Source of the DNA: Psychroserpens damuponensis
Lineage (GTDB): Bacteria > Bacteroidota > Bacteroidia > Flavobacteriales > Flavobacteriaceae
Direction of reading: 5' to 3'
NCBI RefSeq assembly: GCF_000826655.1
Contig: NZ_JXJO01000016.1
Span: forward strand, 124,001 to 188,000
DNA length: 64,000 nt
This document shows positions 53,552 through 62,422 of the stretch, in pieces. The translations under genes and the position numbers were made by a program. The notes beneath the pieces were generated by a model. The model was given only the letters and a program-made list of their open reading frames with translations. It made no database searches and was not told the DNA's origin. Positions within the stretch are counted from its first letter, which is position 1. Every line of letters starts with the position of its first letter.

Positions 53552-54974
53552 GTCCGTTATTACAGCGTTTGTTGTAACATTATTTGCTATGAATATCTCT
53601 GTAGCGCAAGAAATTATTGAAGATGTGGTTGACGCCTCAAAAAAGCAAAGAGACACAACAGGTACTAATACTGATCGTAAAAAAGTAGATGGAGTAGCTG
53701 CCGTAATTGGAGATTTTGTAGTGTTAGATTCTGATATTGACAAAGAGTATATTCAATTACAAGCTAGAGGTGTTTCTATAAAAGAGATTTCTAGATGTCA
53801 GCTCTTCGGAAAATTGCTAGAAGACAAACTGTACGCTCACCATGCCATACAAGATAGTATTACAGTTAACGAATTAGAAATTCGCTCAAATATAGAACAA
53901 CAAATTAGTGCATTCCTAGAACAAAAAGGAGGTTCAATGACAGAGCTTTTAGAATTCTATAATAAAGATAGTGAACAAAGCTTACGCGAAGAAATGTTTG
54001 AAATTAACAAGAACGCTAAGTTGGCAGGTGATATGCAACGTAAAATTGTTGAAGATGTTGAAGTGACACCAGAAGAAGTAAGAGAATATTATAACAGTAT
54101 TCCAAAAGATTCATTACCAATTTTTGGAACTGAGCTTAAAGTGGCTCAAATTGTTGTGATTCCAGAAGTGACAGAAGAAGCTAAGCAAACCGTTATAGAT
54201 CGTCTTAAAGAATATAAAGCCGATGTTATAGAAAATGGAGCAAGCTTTGCTACGAAAGCTGTATTTTATTCTGATGATACTGCTGCTCGATCTAAAGGTG
54301 GTGCTTATACACTGAATAGAAAACGACCTCAAATGGTAAAAGAATTTCGTGATGTAGCATTTTCATTACAAGAAGGTGAAATATCAGAACCTTTTGAAAC
54401 TGATTTTGGTTATCATATAATATTACTAGAAAAAATTAGAGGACAAGAGTATGATGTTAGGCATATTTTATTGCGCCCAGAGATCACAAACGAATCTGTA
54501 ATGGAAGCAAAAGCAGAAATTACAAAAGTTAAAGAACGTATCGAATCTGGAGATTTAACATTTGCCGATGCTGCACGCGAGTTTAGTGATGAAGAGGAAA
54601 CTAAGTTTGAAGGCGGACAATTAATTAACCCTTACACACAAGATTCTAGTTTAGAATTAACAAAAATGGATCCAGAATTATACGGACAAATTCAAGATTT
54701 AGCAGATAATGAAATTAGTTTAGTGTTACAAGATCAGGATAGAGTTAATCCAGTTAAATTTAAAATATTAACAGTTACTGATAGAACTGAAGATCACAAA
54801 GCAGATTTTGCACGCGATTATTTAAAAATCAAAGCACTCGCTTTACAAGAGAAGCAATTCAAGGCCATTGGAATTTGGCAAGAAGAAAAGATTTCTGATA
54901 CCTATGTAAAAATTAATGACGATTATAAAGGTTGTGACTTCACAAGTAACTGGTTAAAAACTGAAAAACAATAA
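53514..54974 (+). CDS. SurA-type periplasmic peptidyl-prolyl isomerase
   Basis: A 486-residue exported protein: signal about 12-31 (SVITAFVVTLFAMNISVAQ), SurA N-domain (VDGVAAVIGDFVVLDSDIDKEYIQLQARGVSIKEISRCQLFGKLLEDKLYAHHA) and two parvulin domains (KVAQIVVIPEVT..., GDISEPFETDFGYHIILLEK; then YDVRHILLRPEITNES...). It folds outer-membrane proteins with the two upstream proteins. Overlaps the preceding gene by 38 bp in another frame; ends 2 bp before moxR. The gene symbol surA would fit by architecture. Confidence 0.9.
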   Translation: MQLKINNLKSINKSVITAFVVTLFAMNISVAQEIIEDVVDASKKQRDTTGTNTDRKKVDGVAAVIGDFVVLDSDIDKEYIQLQARGVSIKEISRCQLFGKLLEDKLYAHHAIQDSITVNELEIRSNIEQQISAFLEQKGGSMTELLEFYNKDSEQSLREEMFEINKNAKLAGDMQRKIVEDVEVTPEEVREYYNSIPKDSLPIFGTELKVAQIVVIPEVTEEAKQTVIDRLKEYKADVIENGASFATKAVFYSDDTAARSKGGAYTLNRKRPQMVKEFRDVAFSLQEGEISEPFETDFGYHIILLEKIRGQEYDVRHILLRPEITNESVMEAKAEITKVKERIESGDLTFADAAREFSDEEETKFEGGQLINPYTQDSSLELTKMDPELYGQIQDLADNEISLVLQDQDRVNPVKFKILTVTDRTEDHKADFARDYLKIKALALQEKQFKAIGIWQEEKISDTYVKINDDYKGCDFTSNWLKTEKQ

Positions 54975-54976
54975 AT

Positions 54977-55930
54977 ATGTCTGACGTTGCTGCAATAGAA
55001 CAGTTTGTTAAAAAGTATAATGCCCTAAAAACCGAAATCGCCAAAGTAATTGTTGGGCAAGATGAGGTTGTAGATCAAATTCTTATTTCTATTTTTTCGG
55101 GTGGTCACTCTTTACTTATTGGTGTTCCTGGTTTAGCAAAAACCTTAATGGTAAACACTATTGCACAAGCATTAGGCTTAGATTTTAAACGTATTCAATT
55201 TACGCCAGATTTAATGCCTAGTGATATTTTAGGTAGTGAAATCTTAGACGAAAATAGGCAATTTAAATTTATTAAAGGTCCAATTTTTGCTAACATTATT
55301 TTAGCAGATGAGATTAATCGTACGCCTCCAAAAACACAAGCAGCCTTATTAGAAGCCATGCAAGAGCGCTCAGTAACTGTTTCGGGACATAACTATAAAC
55401 TAGATTTACCGTATTTTGTATTAGCAACTCAAAATCCAATTGAGCAAGAAGGAACTTACCCGTTGCCAGAAGCACAATTAGACCGTTTTATGTTTGCTAT
55501 CAATTTAGAATATCCTTCTTTTGAAGAAGAGGTTCAGGTTGTTAAAGCTACAACTTCAGATCACAAAGCAACAGTAAATGCATTATTTACAGCACAAGAA
55601 ATTATTAATTTTCAAAATGTGATTCGTCGTATTCCTGTTGCAGACAATGTGATAGAATATGCTGTTAAAATGGTGAGCAAAACTAGACCTAAAGCAACAA
55701 CTGCATCAAATTTGGTGGCTGAGTTTGTTGATTGGGGAGCAGGACCTAGAGCCTCACAAAATTTAATTCTAGCAGCCAAAACTCATGCTGCTATTCATGG
55801 TAAATTCTCTCCCGATATTGAAAATGTACAAGCCGTAGCTTCTGGGATTTTACGTCATAGAATAATTAAAAACTACAAAGCAGAAGCCGAAGGTATAAGT
55901 GATGACCAAATCATTAAAAGTTTGTTTTAA
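54977..55930 (+). CDS. moxR: MoxR-family AAA+ ATPase
   Basis: A 317-residue AAA+ ATPase. Walker A GVPGLAKT at 49-56, Walker B ILADEINRTPPKTQAALLEAMQE near 108-130, sensor 1 VLATQNPIEQEGTYPLPEAQLDRFMF near 150-175, and the AAA lid with GASPRAS-like GAGPRASQ. MoxR proteins act as chaperones for metal-cofactor or surface-protein assembly, normally with DUF58 and VWA genes; here none follows. It is coupled to the surA-type gene by a 2-bp gap and followed directly by the GldL-like protein. Confidence 0.93.
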   Translation: MSDVAAIEQFVKKYNALKTEIAKVIVGQDEVVDQILISIFSGGHSLLIGVPGLAKTLMVNTIAQALGLDFKRIQFTPDLMPSDILGSEILDENRQFKFIKGPIFANIILADEINRTPPKTQAALLEAMQERSVTVSGHNYKLDLPYFVLATQNPIEQEGTYPLPEAQLDRFMFAINLEYPSFEEEVQVVKATTSDHKATVNALFTAQEIINFQNVIRRIPVADNVIEYAVKMVSKTRPKATTASNLVAEFVDWGAGPRASQNLILAAKTHAAIHGKFSPDIENVQAVASGILRHRIIKNYKAEAEGISDDQIIKSLF

Positions 55931-56125
55931 ATGAATTTAAGAAAACTCATACCTGCTGCAATTGTACTACTTCTAGGAATAGGCGCAACAATTTTAGGCG
56001 CACTTTTTAAAATACAACATTGGCCTTATGGTGCTCAAATTTTAACGTTTGGTACGTTTATAGAATTAATTGCAATCATCATGGGTATTTTTGCGCTCAT
56101 TAAAATGTATAGACATAAAAACTAG
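55931..56125 (+). CDS. Small two-helix membrane protein resembling GldL N-terminus
   Basis: A 64-residue protein made of two hydrophobic helices: AAIVLLLGIGATILGALFKIQHWPYGAQILTFGTFIELIAIIMGIFALIKMYRH. The FKIQHWPYG motif between the helices is the conserved feature of gliding motility/T9SS proton-channel protein GldL, but the large periplasmic part is missing. It begins immediately after the moxR stop, so expression is coupled. It may be an accessory of the MoxR system or a degenerate motor protein. Convergent SCO gene overlaps by 4 bp. Confidence 0.75.
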   Translation: MNLRKLIPAAIVLLLGIGATILGALFKIQHWPYGAQILTFGTFIELIAIIMGIFALIKMYRHKN

Positions 56126-56715
56126 TCTAGTAAATTTCTAATATCTCGTTTTAATAGCGTTACTTCTTTAGGGTTTAGAACATCATAAAAACCACGTATA
56201 TATTGTTCCTTATCAATTAAAGCAACATAACTCGAGTGGTAAAAATCTGTGCCATCTTCATTGGGTTTGAAGTTTGTTTTTAAGAGTTTAGCAATGTCTT
56301 CTAATTGTTTTTTAGAAGTTGCTCGTAGTAAATTCCATTGGTTAGTTTTAATACTATGTAGCTCTACATGACGCTTGAGTTGGTCTACCGTATCGTTTTT
56401 ATAATCTATAGAAATTGAATATTGCTTAAAATTTTTTTCTTCGGAAAACGTCTCGGCAATAGCCTGCTGTTGTAGTCGCATTGGCGGACAAATAGAAGGA
56501 CAACTTGTAAAAAAGAAATTCATGGTATGCACTTGTCCTTCCGTTAAAGCAGAAGTGATAAGTTTTCCATCTTGATTTTTAAATTCAAAAGCATCAATTT
56601 TATACAATTCCTTTTTTCCGTCGATATAATTATAACTCAAAATAGGCAATTGGGCAGTCTCGTCCTTACAAGAAGTCATTAGTATGAAAGCAATTAAAAT
56701 GAGTTTAATTTTCAA
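56122..56715 (-). CDS. SCO1/SenC copper-chaperone lipoprotein
   Basis: A 197-residue lipoprotein (lipobox TSC with Cys16) of thioredoxin fold. Copper-binding CxxxC is C72-P-S-I-C76 in FFTSCPSICPPM, and the third ligand His lies in FYHSSYVALIDKE. SCO proteins insert Cu(A) into cytochrome c oxidase or act as thiol oxidoreductases. The gene is the downstream partner of a His-rich unknown (start 57861), with 3 bp between them, so a copper link is likely. Confidence 0.9.
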   Translation of the reverse strand: MKIKLILIAFILMTSCKDETAQLPILSYNYIDGKKELYKIDAFEFKNQDGKLITSALTEGQVHTMNFFFTSCPSICPPMRLQQQAIAETFSEEKNFKQYSISIDYKNDTVDQLKRHVELHSIKTNQWNLLRATSKKQLEDIAKLLKTNFKPNEDGTDFYHSSYVALIDKEQYIRGFYDVLNPKEVTLLKRDIRNLLD

Positions 56716-56718
56716 ACG

Positions 56719-57861
56719 CTATAATTTTAATGCTTTGATTTTATTTTCCATTTCAGCATCGTAATAGAAAATAGCCATACTTGCCATCATTTCTTGATCA
56801 TTATCTGTAGTGTTGTTAACTTCTAACAGCATTTCATAGGTATGGTCATGGTACATCCAAATTCCTTTTTGACTCGAAAATGAAGGTGTATTTTTTAGCC
56901 CAATTTTGTTGGTGTAGTTTTCACTGTTACAATCATAAATAATGTCTCCAGTAGTTTTGTCTCTTAATTTAAAGCGATTAGCAAAAGGATGTAAATGCGA
57001 TGTAATTTGATGTAACCTAATACTATCTTTTATTTGTAGTTGCTGCGATGCATTGTAGGTGTAACTATGTTTTCCTGGTGAAATAATCCAATGTCCCGAA
57101 AGCGCATTTCCGTCGTTATCCAAATACGAATGGTTTTTAGTTTCTACAGGAATACATGCGTTTGGTATTTGTTCTGTAGGACCTTGAAATGGGTTTTGAG
57201 GATCATATGGAAACATCATAAATACCGTTTTTGGTTGTAATGGTACTAATGCTTTGTCCTTATTTTTAGTAAAACCAATCTTTATTTGATGTTTTATATT
57301 AAACGTAGAGTCTGTGATGTTATGATTAAGGGCTTGTGCATTGATAAACAAACGCTCGTTAGAAAACACAGGGAAACCAAAGCCATCAGGCAATTCAAAC
57401 GCTTCAACACCATTACTAATAGATGTAATTCTTGGGTATTGAGAATTGATGCGCTCTGTTAAATTCCAACGGTTGTAATGCTCTGCATCGCGATATTCAA
57501 AATTAGTATGGCACACAAAATCATTAGACATTTTGTACTGCTCATTAGACGAGACAGCATTGGTTTTAAACGAGGTTAACCATAATAATTCTTCTGTAGT
57601 ATCATCAATAACCACAAATTGATCAGATTTTGGCCCTTCCATAGATTTGTAAATATTACTAATTACAAAAGTAGGTGTAGTAAAGGTGATACTATTGTTT
57701 GTTAAATTTGTTTTCCATTCAGAATCCACCAAACCTAGTGTATAATAGATTTTAGACTTTATTAATTCTTGATGTCTTGTCTTTAAGGAGGTATAATAAA
57801 TAAATACACCACCAAGAATCAAAACCAGAAAAATTAGTATAAATTTAGATCGACGTTTCAT
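56719..57861 (-). CDS. Anchored His-rich protein of unknown function, next to SCO
   Basis: A 380-residue protein, membrane-anchored by residues 8-24 (ILIFLVLILGGVFIYY), otherwise periplasmic with mixed strands. I do not recognise the family. Conserved-looking His clusters are H257 and H265 (SGHWIISPGKH), H289 and H291 (TSHLHPFAN) and H338, H340 (MYHDHTYEM), plus Cys117/His118. The pattern of HxH and HxxH in a two-sandwich-like protein resembles copper type II monooxygenase (PHM-like) domains, but this is inference. Operon with the SCO copper chaperone strengthens a copper link. Divergent from the acyltransferase. Confidence 0.6.
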   Translation of the reverse strand: MKRRSKFILIFLVLILGGVFIYYTSLKTRHQELIKSKIYYTLGLVDSEWKTNLTNNSITFTTPTFVISNIYKSMEGPKSDQFVVIDDTTEELLWLTSFKTNAVSSNEQYKMSNDFVCHTNFEYRDAEHYNRWNLTERINSQYPRITSISNGVEAFELPDGFGFPVFSNERLFINAQALNHNITDSTFNIKHQIKIGFTKNKDKALVPLQPKTVFMMFPYDPQNPFQGPTEQIPNACIPVETKNHSYLDNDGNALSGHWIISPGKHSYTYNASQQLQIKDSIRLHQITSHLHPFANRFKLRDKTTGDIIYDCNSENYTNKIGLKNTPSFSSQKGIWMYHDHTYEMLLEVNNTTDNDQEMMASMAIFYYDAEMENKIKALKL

Positions 57862-57868
57862 ATTTAAT

Positions 57869-57876
57869 CAAATGTA
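57869..57876 (-). promoter_or_regulatory. -7 promoter element TACATTTG for the His-rich/SCO operon
   Basis: On the minus strand, ending 7 bases before the start codon; predicts an almost leaderless message. Confidence 0.45.
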
Positions 57877-57899
57877 ATGAAACCGCATTTATAAAAAAA

Positions 57900-59036
57900 A
57901 TGAAGATTAACTACGATAAACGAATTTTCGGACTAGACCTCATGCGAGCCGTAGCCATTTTATTAGTGGTTTGTTCTCATGCCGTTTGGATTTTTCCACA
58001 AACAAAAAATGTACTCACAGATTTGATGAGTATAGCAGGAGTTGTTGGCGTAGAAATATTTTTTGTACTCAGCGGATTTCTAATTGGTAGAATTTTATAT
58101 AACAGCTTTGTTGCTTCAAAATTTACTCGAAAACAAATGACCTATTTTTGGGTAAGACGTTGGTTTAGAACACTGCCTAATTATTATTTAGTACTTGGTT
58201 TTAATGTGCTTTTAGCCCTGTTTTTAGGAACTAGTTTGCCAGATAATTTATGGCAATATGTGTTTTTTGTGCAAAACTTCTCATGGGAAATGCCATTGTT
58301 TTTTGGCGAATCTTGGAGCTTGCCAATTGAAGAGTTTGCTTACATTGTTGGGCCTTTATTGTTGTATCTTGTTTTATTTCTGAAATTGAAAATCAACAAA
58401 TCTAGGCTCTTTTTTTTTATCACATGTATGATATTACTTTTTTTCTTTCTGACTAAAGTATACTATAATATGACGCATCCAACAACACACATGATTTTTT
58501 GGAATGTGAACCTCAAAGCCGTTACCATATATAGAATAGACGCTATATATTATGGCGTTTTAGCAGCTTGGACTTCTATAGTCAACCCTCGTTTTTGGAG
58601 ACGCTTTAAATTGGTGTTTTTTATCATTGGTGGAATCTTGTTTTTAGGTCTTAATATTGTAATTCCTGCACAACAGATTTTTATAGAAACCCACTCGTTT
58701 TTTTGGAATGTACTGTATTTGCCTTTGCAATCCATTGCCATTATGTTTACGCTTCCTTTATTTTCGCAGGTTAAATCAGCACCAAAGTTTGTTTTGGTGC
58801 CTATTACGATTGTAAGTTTAATGTCTTACTCTATGTATTTAATTCATTATTCTGTAGTAATGCAGCTCATGAAACATTTTTTTCCTACGGAAAGTTTAAC
58901 AACCTCAAGCCTTTTAATATACGTGGCAATTTATGGCCTGATCACATTAATTGGCTCTTATTTGCTTTATGTGTTTTTTGAGAAACCTACGACTAATCTA
59001 AGGGATTCTGCTAGAATTAAGAATCATTTTAAATAA
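57900..59036 (+). CDS. Acyltransferase 3 family membrane protein
   Basis: A 378-residue inner-membrane O-acyltransferase with about ten hydrophobic segments, starting GLDLMRAVAILLVVCSHAVWIFP (catalytic His region) and GVEIFFVLSGFLIGRILYNSF; RRWFRTLPNYYLVLG is the conserved basic loop. It transfers acetyl or other acyl groups onto sugars of LPS, capsule or peptidoglycan. Acceptor unknown. Single gene, divergent from the His-rich gene. Confidence 0.92.
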   Translation: MKINYDKRIFGLDLMRAVAILLVVCSHAVWIFPQTKNVLTDLMSIAGVVGVEIFFVLSGFLIGRILYNSFVASKFTRKQMTYFWVRRWFRTLPNYYLVLGFNVLLALFLGTSLPDNLWQYVFFVQNFSWEMPLFFGESWSLPIEEFAYIVGPLLLYLVLFLKLKINKSRLFFFITCMILLFFFLTKVYYNMTHPTTHMIFWNVNLKAVTIYRIDAIYYGVLAAWTSIVNPRFWRRFKLVFFIIGGILFLGLNIVIPAQQIFIETHSFFWNVLYLPLQSIAIMFTLPLFSQVKSAPKFVLVPITIVSLMSYSMYLIHYSVVMQLMKHFFPTESLTTSSLLIYVAIYGLITLIGSYLLYVFFEKPTTNLRDSARIKNHFK

Positions 59037-59177
59037 CGATTACTTGTTAAATTTATAATTTAAACCTGTTTTATTTGTTAATTCATTAACGATCAATGGT
59101 GTTTTGAGGCTTTTGTTGATGTATGTGCAGAGTTTTTTACCATTTGTTACATATTTTAAAATACGCTTTATAATTTG

Positions 59178-59185
59178 TAAATTTG
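59178..59185 (+). promoter_or_regulatory. -7 promoter element TAAATTTG for aconitase
   Basis: TAnnTTTG match; predicted leader of about 85 nt. Confidence 0.5.
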
Positions 59186-59275
59186 CTTCACTAAAAAATG
59201 AACTCATATTGACTTTTCAGTTTAAAATAAGCAGTCAAAATGAATTCTATAAAATCAACCTTATAAATAAAACAT

Positions 59276-61546
59276 ATGGCATTTGATATTGACATGATAA
59301 AAAAGGTTTATTCTAACATGACAGAGCGTGTAGATGCAGCTCGTGATATTGTTGGTAAACCATTAACCCTTTCAGAAAAAATATTATACTCTCACCTTTG
59401 GGATGGAACACCTACCAAAGCATTTGCAAGAGGTAAAGATTATGTTGATTTTGCACCAGATAGAGTAGCATGTCAAGATGCAACAGCACAAATGGCATTG
59501 TTACAATTTATGCAAGCTGGTAAAGCTCAAGTGGCTGTGCCAACTACTGTGCATTGTGATCACTTAATTCAAGCAAAAAATGGAGCTTCTATAGATTTAC
59601 AACATGCAATTAGTACTAGTAATGAAGTTTTTAATTTCTTAGAATCGGTTTCTAATAAATACGGAATTGGTTTCTGGAGACCAGGAGCAGGTATTATTCA
59701 TCAAGTTGTTTTAGAAAACTATGCATTTCCTGGCGGAATGATGATTGGTACAGATTCTCATACAGTAAATGCTGGAGGATTAGGTATGGTTGCCATTGGA
59801 GTTGGTGGAGCAGATGCTGTTGATGTTATGGCAGGAATGGCTTGGGAATTAAAATTTCCGAAGTTAATAGGTGTAAGATTAACTGGAAAACTATCTGGTT
59901 GGACAGCGCCTAAAGATGTGATTTTAAAAGTAGCCGATATTCTTACCGTTAAAGGAGGAACAGGTGCTATTGTTGAATACTTTGGACCTGGAGCACAAGG
60001 AATGTCTTGTACTGGTAAAGGTACTATTTGTAATATGGGTGCCGAAATAGGTGCAACAACGTCTACCTTTGGTTATGATGAGTCTATGGAACGTTATTTA
60101 CGTTCTACAGATAGAGCAGATGTTGCTGATGCAGCAAATGCAGTTAAAGGATATTTAACTGGTGATGATGAAGTATATGCTAACCCTGAGCAATATTTTG
60201 ATGAAGTTATTGATATTAATTTAACAGAGTTAAATCCATTATTAAACGGACCATTTACTCCAGATTTATCTACTCCTGTTGGTTCTACAATGACAGAGAA
60301 AGCAAAGTCTAACGAATGGCCATTAAAAGTAGAATGGGGTTTAATTGGGTCTTGTACGAACTCATCATACGAAGATTTATCTCGTGCATCTTCTGTGGCA
60401 CAACAAGCTTTAGATAAAGGGTTAAAAATGAAATCTGAATTAGGAATTAATCCAGGTTCTGAAATGGTAAGATATACCACAGAAAGAGACGGTATCCTTG
60501 ATATATTTGAAAAATTAGATGCTAAGATTTTTACAAACGCTTGTGGACCATGTATTGGTCAATGGGCTCGTTATGAAGATCCTAAAAATGCACCTAAAAA
60601 CAGTATCGTGCATTCATTTAATAGAAACTTTGCTAAACGTGCCGATGGAAATCCAAATACACACGCATTTGTAGCATCTCCAGAAATAACTGCTGCCATT
60701 GCTATTGCAGGTCGTTTGGATTTTAACCCAATGACAGATAAGTTAATTAATGAAAACGGAGAAGAAGTGATGTTAAGCGAGCCAACAGGATGGGAATTAC
60801 CTCCAAAAGGCTTCGCTGTTGATGATAATGGGTATTTAGCACCTATGGCAGATGGAAGTGGAGTTCAAGTAACTGTAGCATCAGATTCTGAAAGACTACA
60901 ATTATTAACACCTTTTGAGCCAATTGGAAATGATATTTCGGGAGCAAAATTATTAATTAAAGCTTTTGGTAAATGTACTACAGACCATATTTCTATGGCT
61001 GGACCTTGGTTGCGTTTTAGAGGACATCTAGATAATATTTCTAACAACTGCTTAATTGGAGCTGTTAATGCTTTTGGGAAGAAAACAAATTTCGTTAAAA
61101 ATCAATTAACAGGTGAGTTTGGTGGTGTGCCAGATACTGCAAGAGCTTATAAAGCTGCAGGAGTAAAATCAGTAGTTGTTGGTGATCATAACTACGGTGA
61201 AGGATCATCTCGTGAGCATGCTGCAATGGAGCCTAGACATTTAGGTGTTGTTGCTGTAATTGTAAAATCTTTTGCACGTATTCATGAAACAAACCTTAAA
61301 AAACAAGGGATGTTAGGATTAACATTTGTGAATGAAAGTGATTATGATTTAATTCAAGAGGATGATACATTTAACTTTACGGATTTAAATGAATTTGCAC
61401 CAGAAAAGCAATTAACATTAGAAATTGTTCATGCAGATGGAAGTAAAGATACAGTGATGTTAAACCATACGTATAACCAAGCACAAATTGATTGGTACAA
61501 TGAAGGTTCGGCATTAAACTTAATTAAAAAAGAAAATGCTGCTTAG
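59276..61546 (+). CDS. acn: Aconitate hydratase (mitochondrial-type)
   Basis: A 756-residue [4Fe-4S] enzyme interconverting citrate and isocitrate in the TCA cycle. Cluster ligands C360 ([10 protein letters not shown]), C423 and C426 ([10 protein letters not shown]); substrate His/Asp/Arg segments [28 protein letters not shown] and the swivel domain with [22 protein letters not shown]. Length and pattern match the eukaryotic mitochondrial aconitase group rather than AcnB. Single gene with a strong terminator. Depends on iron, as do several neighbours. Confidence 0.97.
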   Translation: MAFDIDMIKKVYSNMTERVDAARDIVGKPLTLSEKILYSHLWDGTPTKAFARGKDYVDFAPDRVACQDATAQMALLQFMQAGKAQVAVPTTVHCDHLIQAKNGASIDLQHAISTSNEVFNFLESVSNKYGIGFWRPGAGIIHQVVLENYAFPGGMMIGTDSHTVNAGGLGMVAIGVGGADAVDVMAGMAWELKFPKLIGVRLTGKLSGWTAPKDVILKVADILTVKGGTGAIVEYFGPGAQGMSCTGKGTICNMGAEIGATTSTFGYDESMERYLRSTDRADVADAANAVKGYLTGDDEVYANPEQYFDEVIDINLTELNPLLNGPFTPDLSTPVGSTMTEKAKSNEWPLKVEWGLIGSCTNSSYEDLSRASSVAQQALDKGLKMKSELGINPGSEMVRYTTERDGILDIFEKLDAKIFTNACGPCIGQWARYEDPKNAPKNSIVHSFNRNFAKRADGNPNTHAFVASPEITAAIAIAGRLDFNPMTDKLINENGEEVMLSEPTGWELPPKGFAVDDNGYLAPMADGSGVQVTVASDSERLQLLTPFEPIGNDISGAKLLIKAFGKCTTDHISMAGPWLRFRGHLDNISNNCLIGAVNAFGKKTNFVKNQLTGEFGGVPDTARAYKAAGVKSVVVGDHNYGEGSSREHAAMEPRHLGVVAVIVKSFARIHETNLKKQGMLGLTFVNESDYDLIQEDDTFNFTDLNEFAPEKQLTLEIVHADGSKDTVMLNHTYNQAQIDWYNEGSALNLIKKENAA

Positions 61547-61570
61547 TATTTTTTAATAGAAACTAAAATG

Positions 61571-61598
61571 AGCCTTTGAGAAATCAAAGGCTTTTTTT
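61571..61598 (+). terminator. Intrinsic terminator of aconitase
   Basis: Perfect 9-bp stem AGCCTTTGA (61571-61579) / TCAAAGGCT (61584-61592) with loop GAAA and T7. Confidence 0.85.
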
Positions 61599-61666
61599 AT
61601 AATACGTATTGTAAGGAGATTAGTGTTTATACGACTTCAAAACAACTAACATTAAAACTCACTCTA

Positions 61667-62338
61667 ATGCAATCACTATGGTTTTTTGACGATGTTAACC
61701 TATTTAAGGTACTTTGTCCTCACAAATTTAAAGCGTACAAGAAAGATCATGACTTTGATGCGTATAAAAAGAAAGACTATATATATTTTGAAGACGACTC
61801 GGCCAATAAAGTCTATCTCATTGAAAAAGGTAAAGTTAAAATAGGATACTATAATGAAAATGGGGATGAAATTGTAAAAGCTATTTTGTCTAAAGGTGAA
61901 TTATTTGGAGAAAAAGCTATTCTTGGAGATAATGTTAGAGATGAGTTTGCGCAATCTATAGATAATTCTACGTCTATTTGTCCTATTGGTGTAACCACTA
62001 TGCACGATCTTATGAGAGACAATCAAACCTTTAGTTTTAAAGTTTACAAGTTTATTGGGTTTAAGTTTAAAAAATTAGAACGACGCTTGCAATTACTTTT
62101 GTTTAAAGACACCAAAACTAGATTGGTGGAATTTTTAGATGAATTATGTTCCGATTATGGGTACGACTGCGAGAAAACAGGAGATCACGTAGTTAAGCAT
62201 CCTTATACTCAAAAAGATATAGCCTCTTTAATTGGTACATCTCGACCAACACTTAATATTTTACTCAATGAACTTAAAGAAGAAAATTACATTGATTTTA
62301 ATAGAAATGAAATTAGAATTTTAAAAAGATCGGCATAA
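61667..62338 (+). CDS. Crp/Fnr family transcriptional regulator
   Basis: A 223-residue regulator: cyclic-nucleotide-binding-like beta roll about 25-120 (DYIYFEDDSANKVYLIEKGKVKIGYYNENGDEIVKAILSKGELFGEKAILGDN), dimer helix, and Crp-type HTH near 170-210 (YTQKDIASLIGTSRPTLNILLNELKEENYI, with RPT in the recognition helix). No N-terminal Cys cluster, so not an oxygen-sensing Fnr of the iron-sulfur type. A 16-bp palindrome lies in the promoter of the following lipoprotein and is a candidate binding site. Confidence 0.9.
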   Translation: MQSLWFFDDVNLFKVLCPHKFKAYKKDHDFDAYKKKDYIYFEDDSANKVYLIEKGKVKIGYYNENGDEIVKAILSKGELFGEKAILGDNVRDEFAQSIDNSTSICPIGVTTMHDLMRDNQTFSFKVYKFIGFKFKKLERRLQLLLFKDTKTRLVEFLDELCSDYGYDCEKTGDHVVKHPYTQKDIASLIGTSRPTLNILLNELKEENYIDFNRNEIRILKRSA

Positions 62339-62349
62339 AATTTCCCATG

Positions 62350-62365
62350 TGTTAGCTAGCTAACA
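62350..62365. promoter_or_regulatory. Candidate operator: 16-bp perfect palindrome upstream of lipoprotein gene
   Basis: TGTTAGCTAGCTAACA is fully self-complementary. Its centre lies about 52 bases upstream of the transcription start predicted from the TAATTTTG box at 62397-62404, the position of a Crp/Fnr-type activator or repressor, 12 bp after the adjacent Crp/Fnr gene. Confidence 0.5.
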
Positions 62366-62396
62366 TTTAAACATTTATCTAAGTTATAATTTTGAC

Positions 62397-62404
62397 GTAT
62401 CAAT
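62397..62404 (+). promoter_or_regulatory. -7 promoter element TAATTTTG for the two-repeat lipoprotein
   Basis: TAnnTTTG match; predicted leader of about 14 nt. Confidence 0.5.
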
Positions 62405-62422
62405 AATAAAAATTATAAAGCG

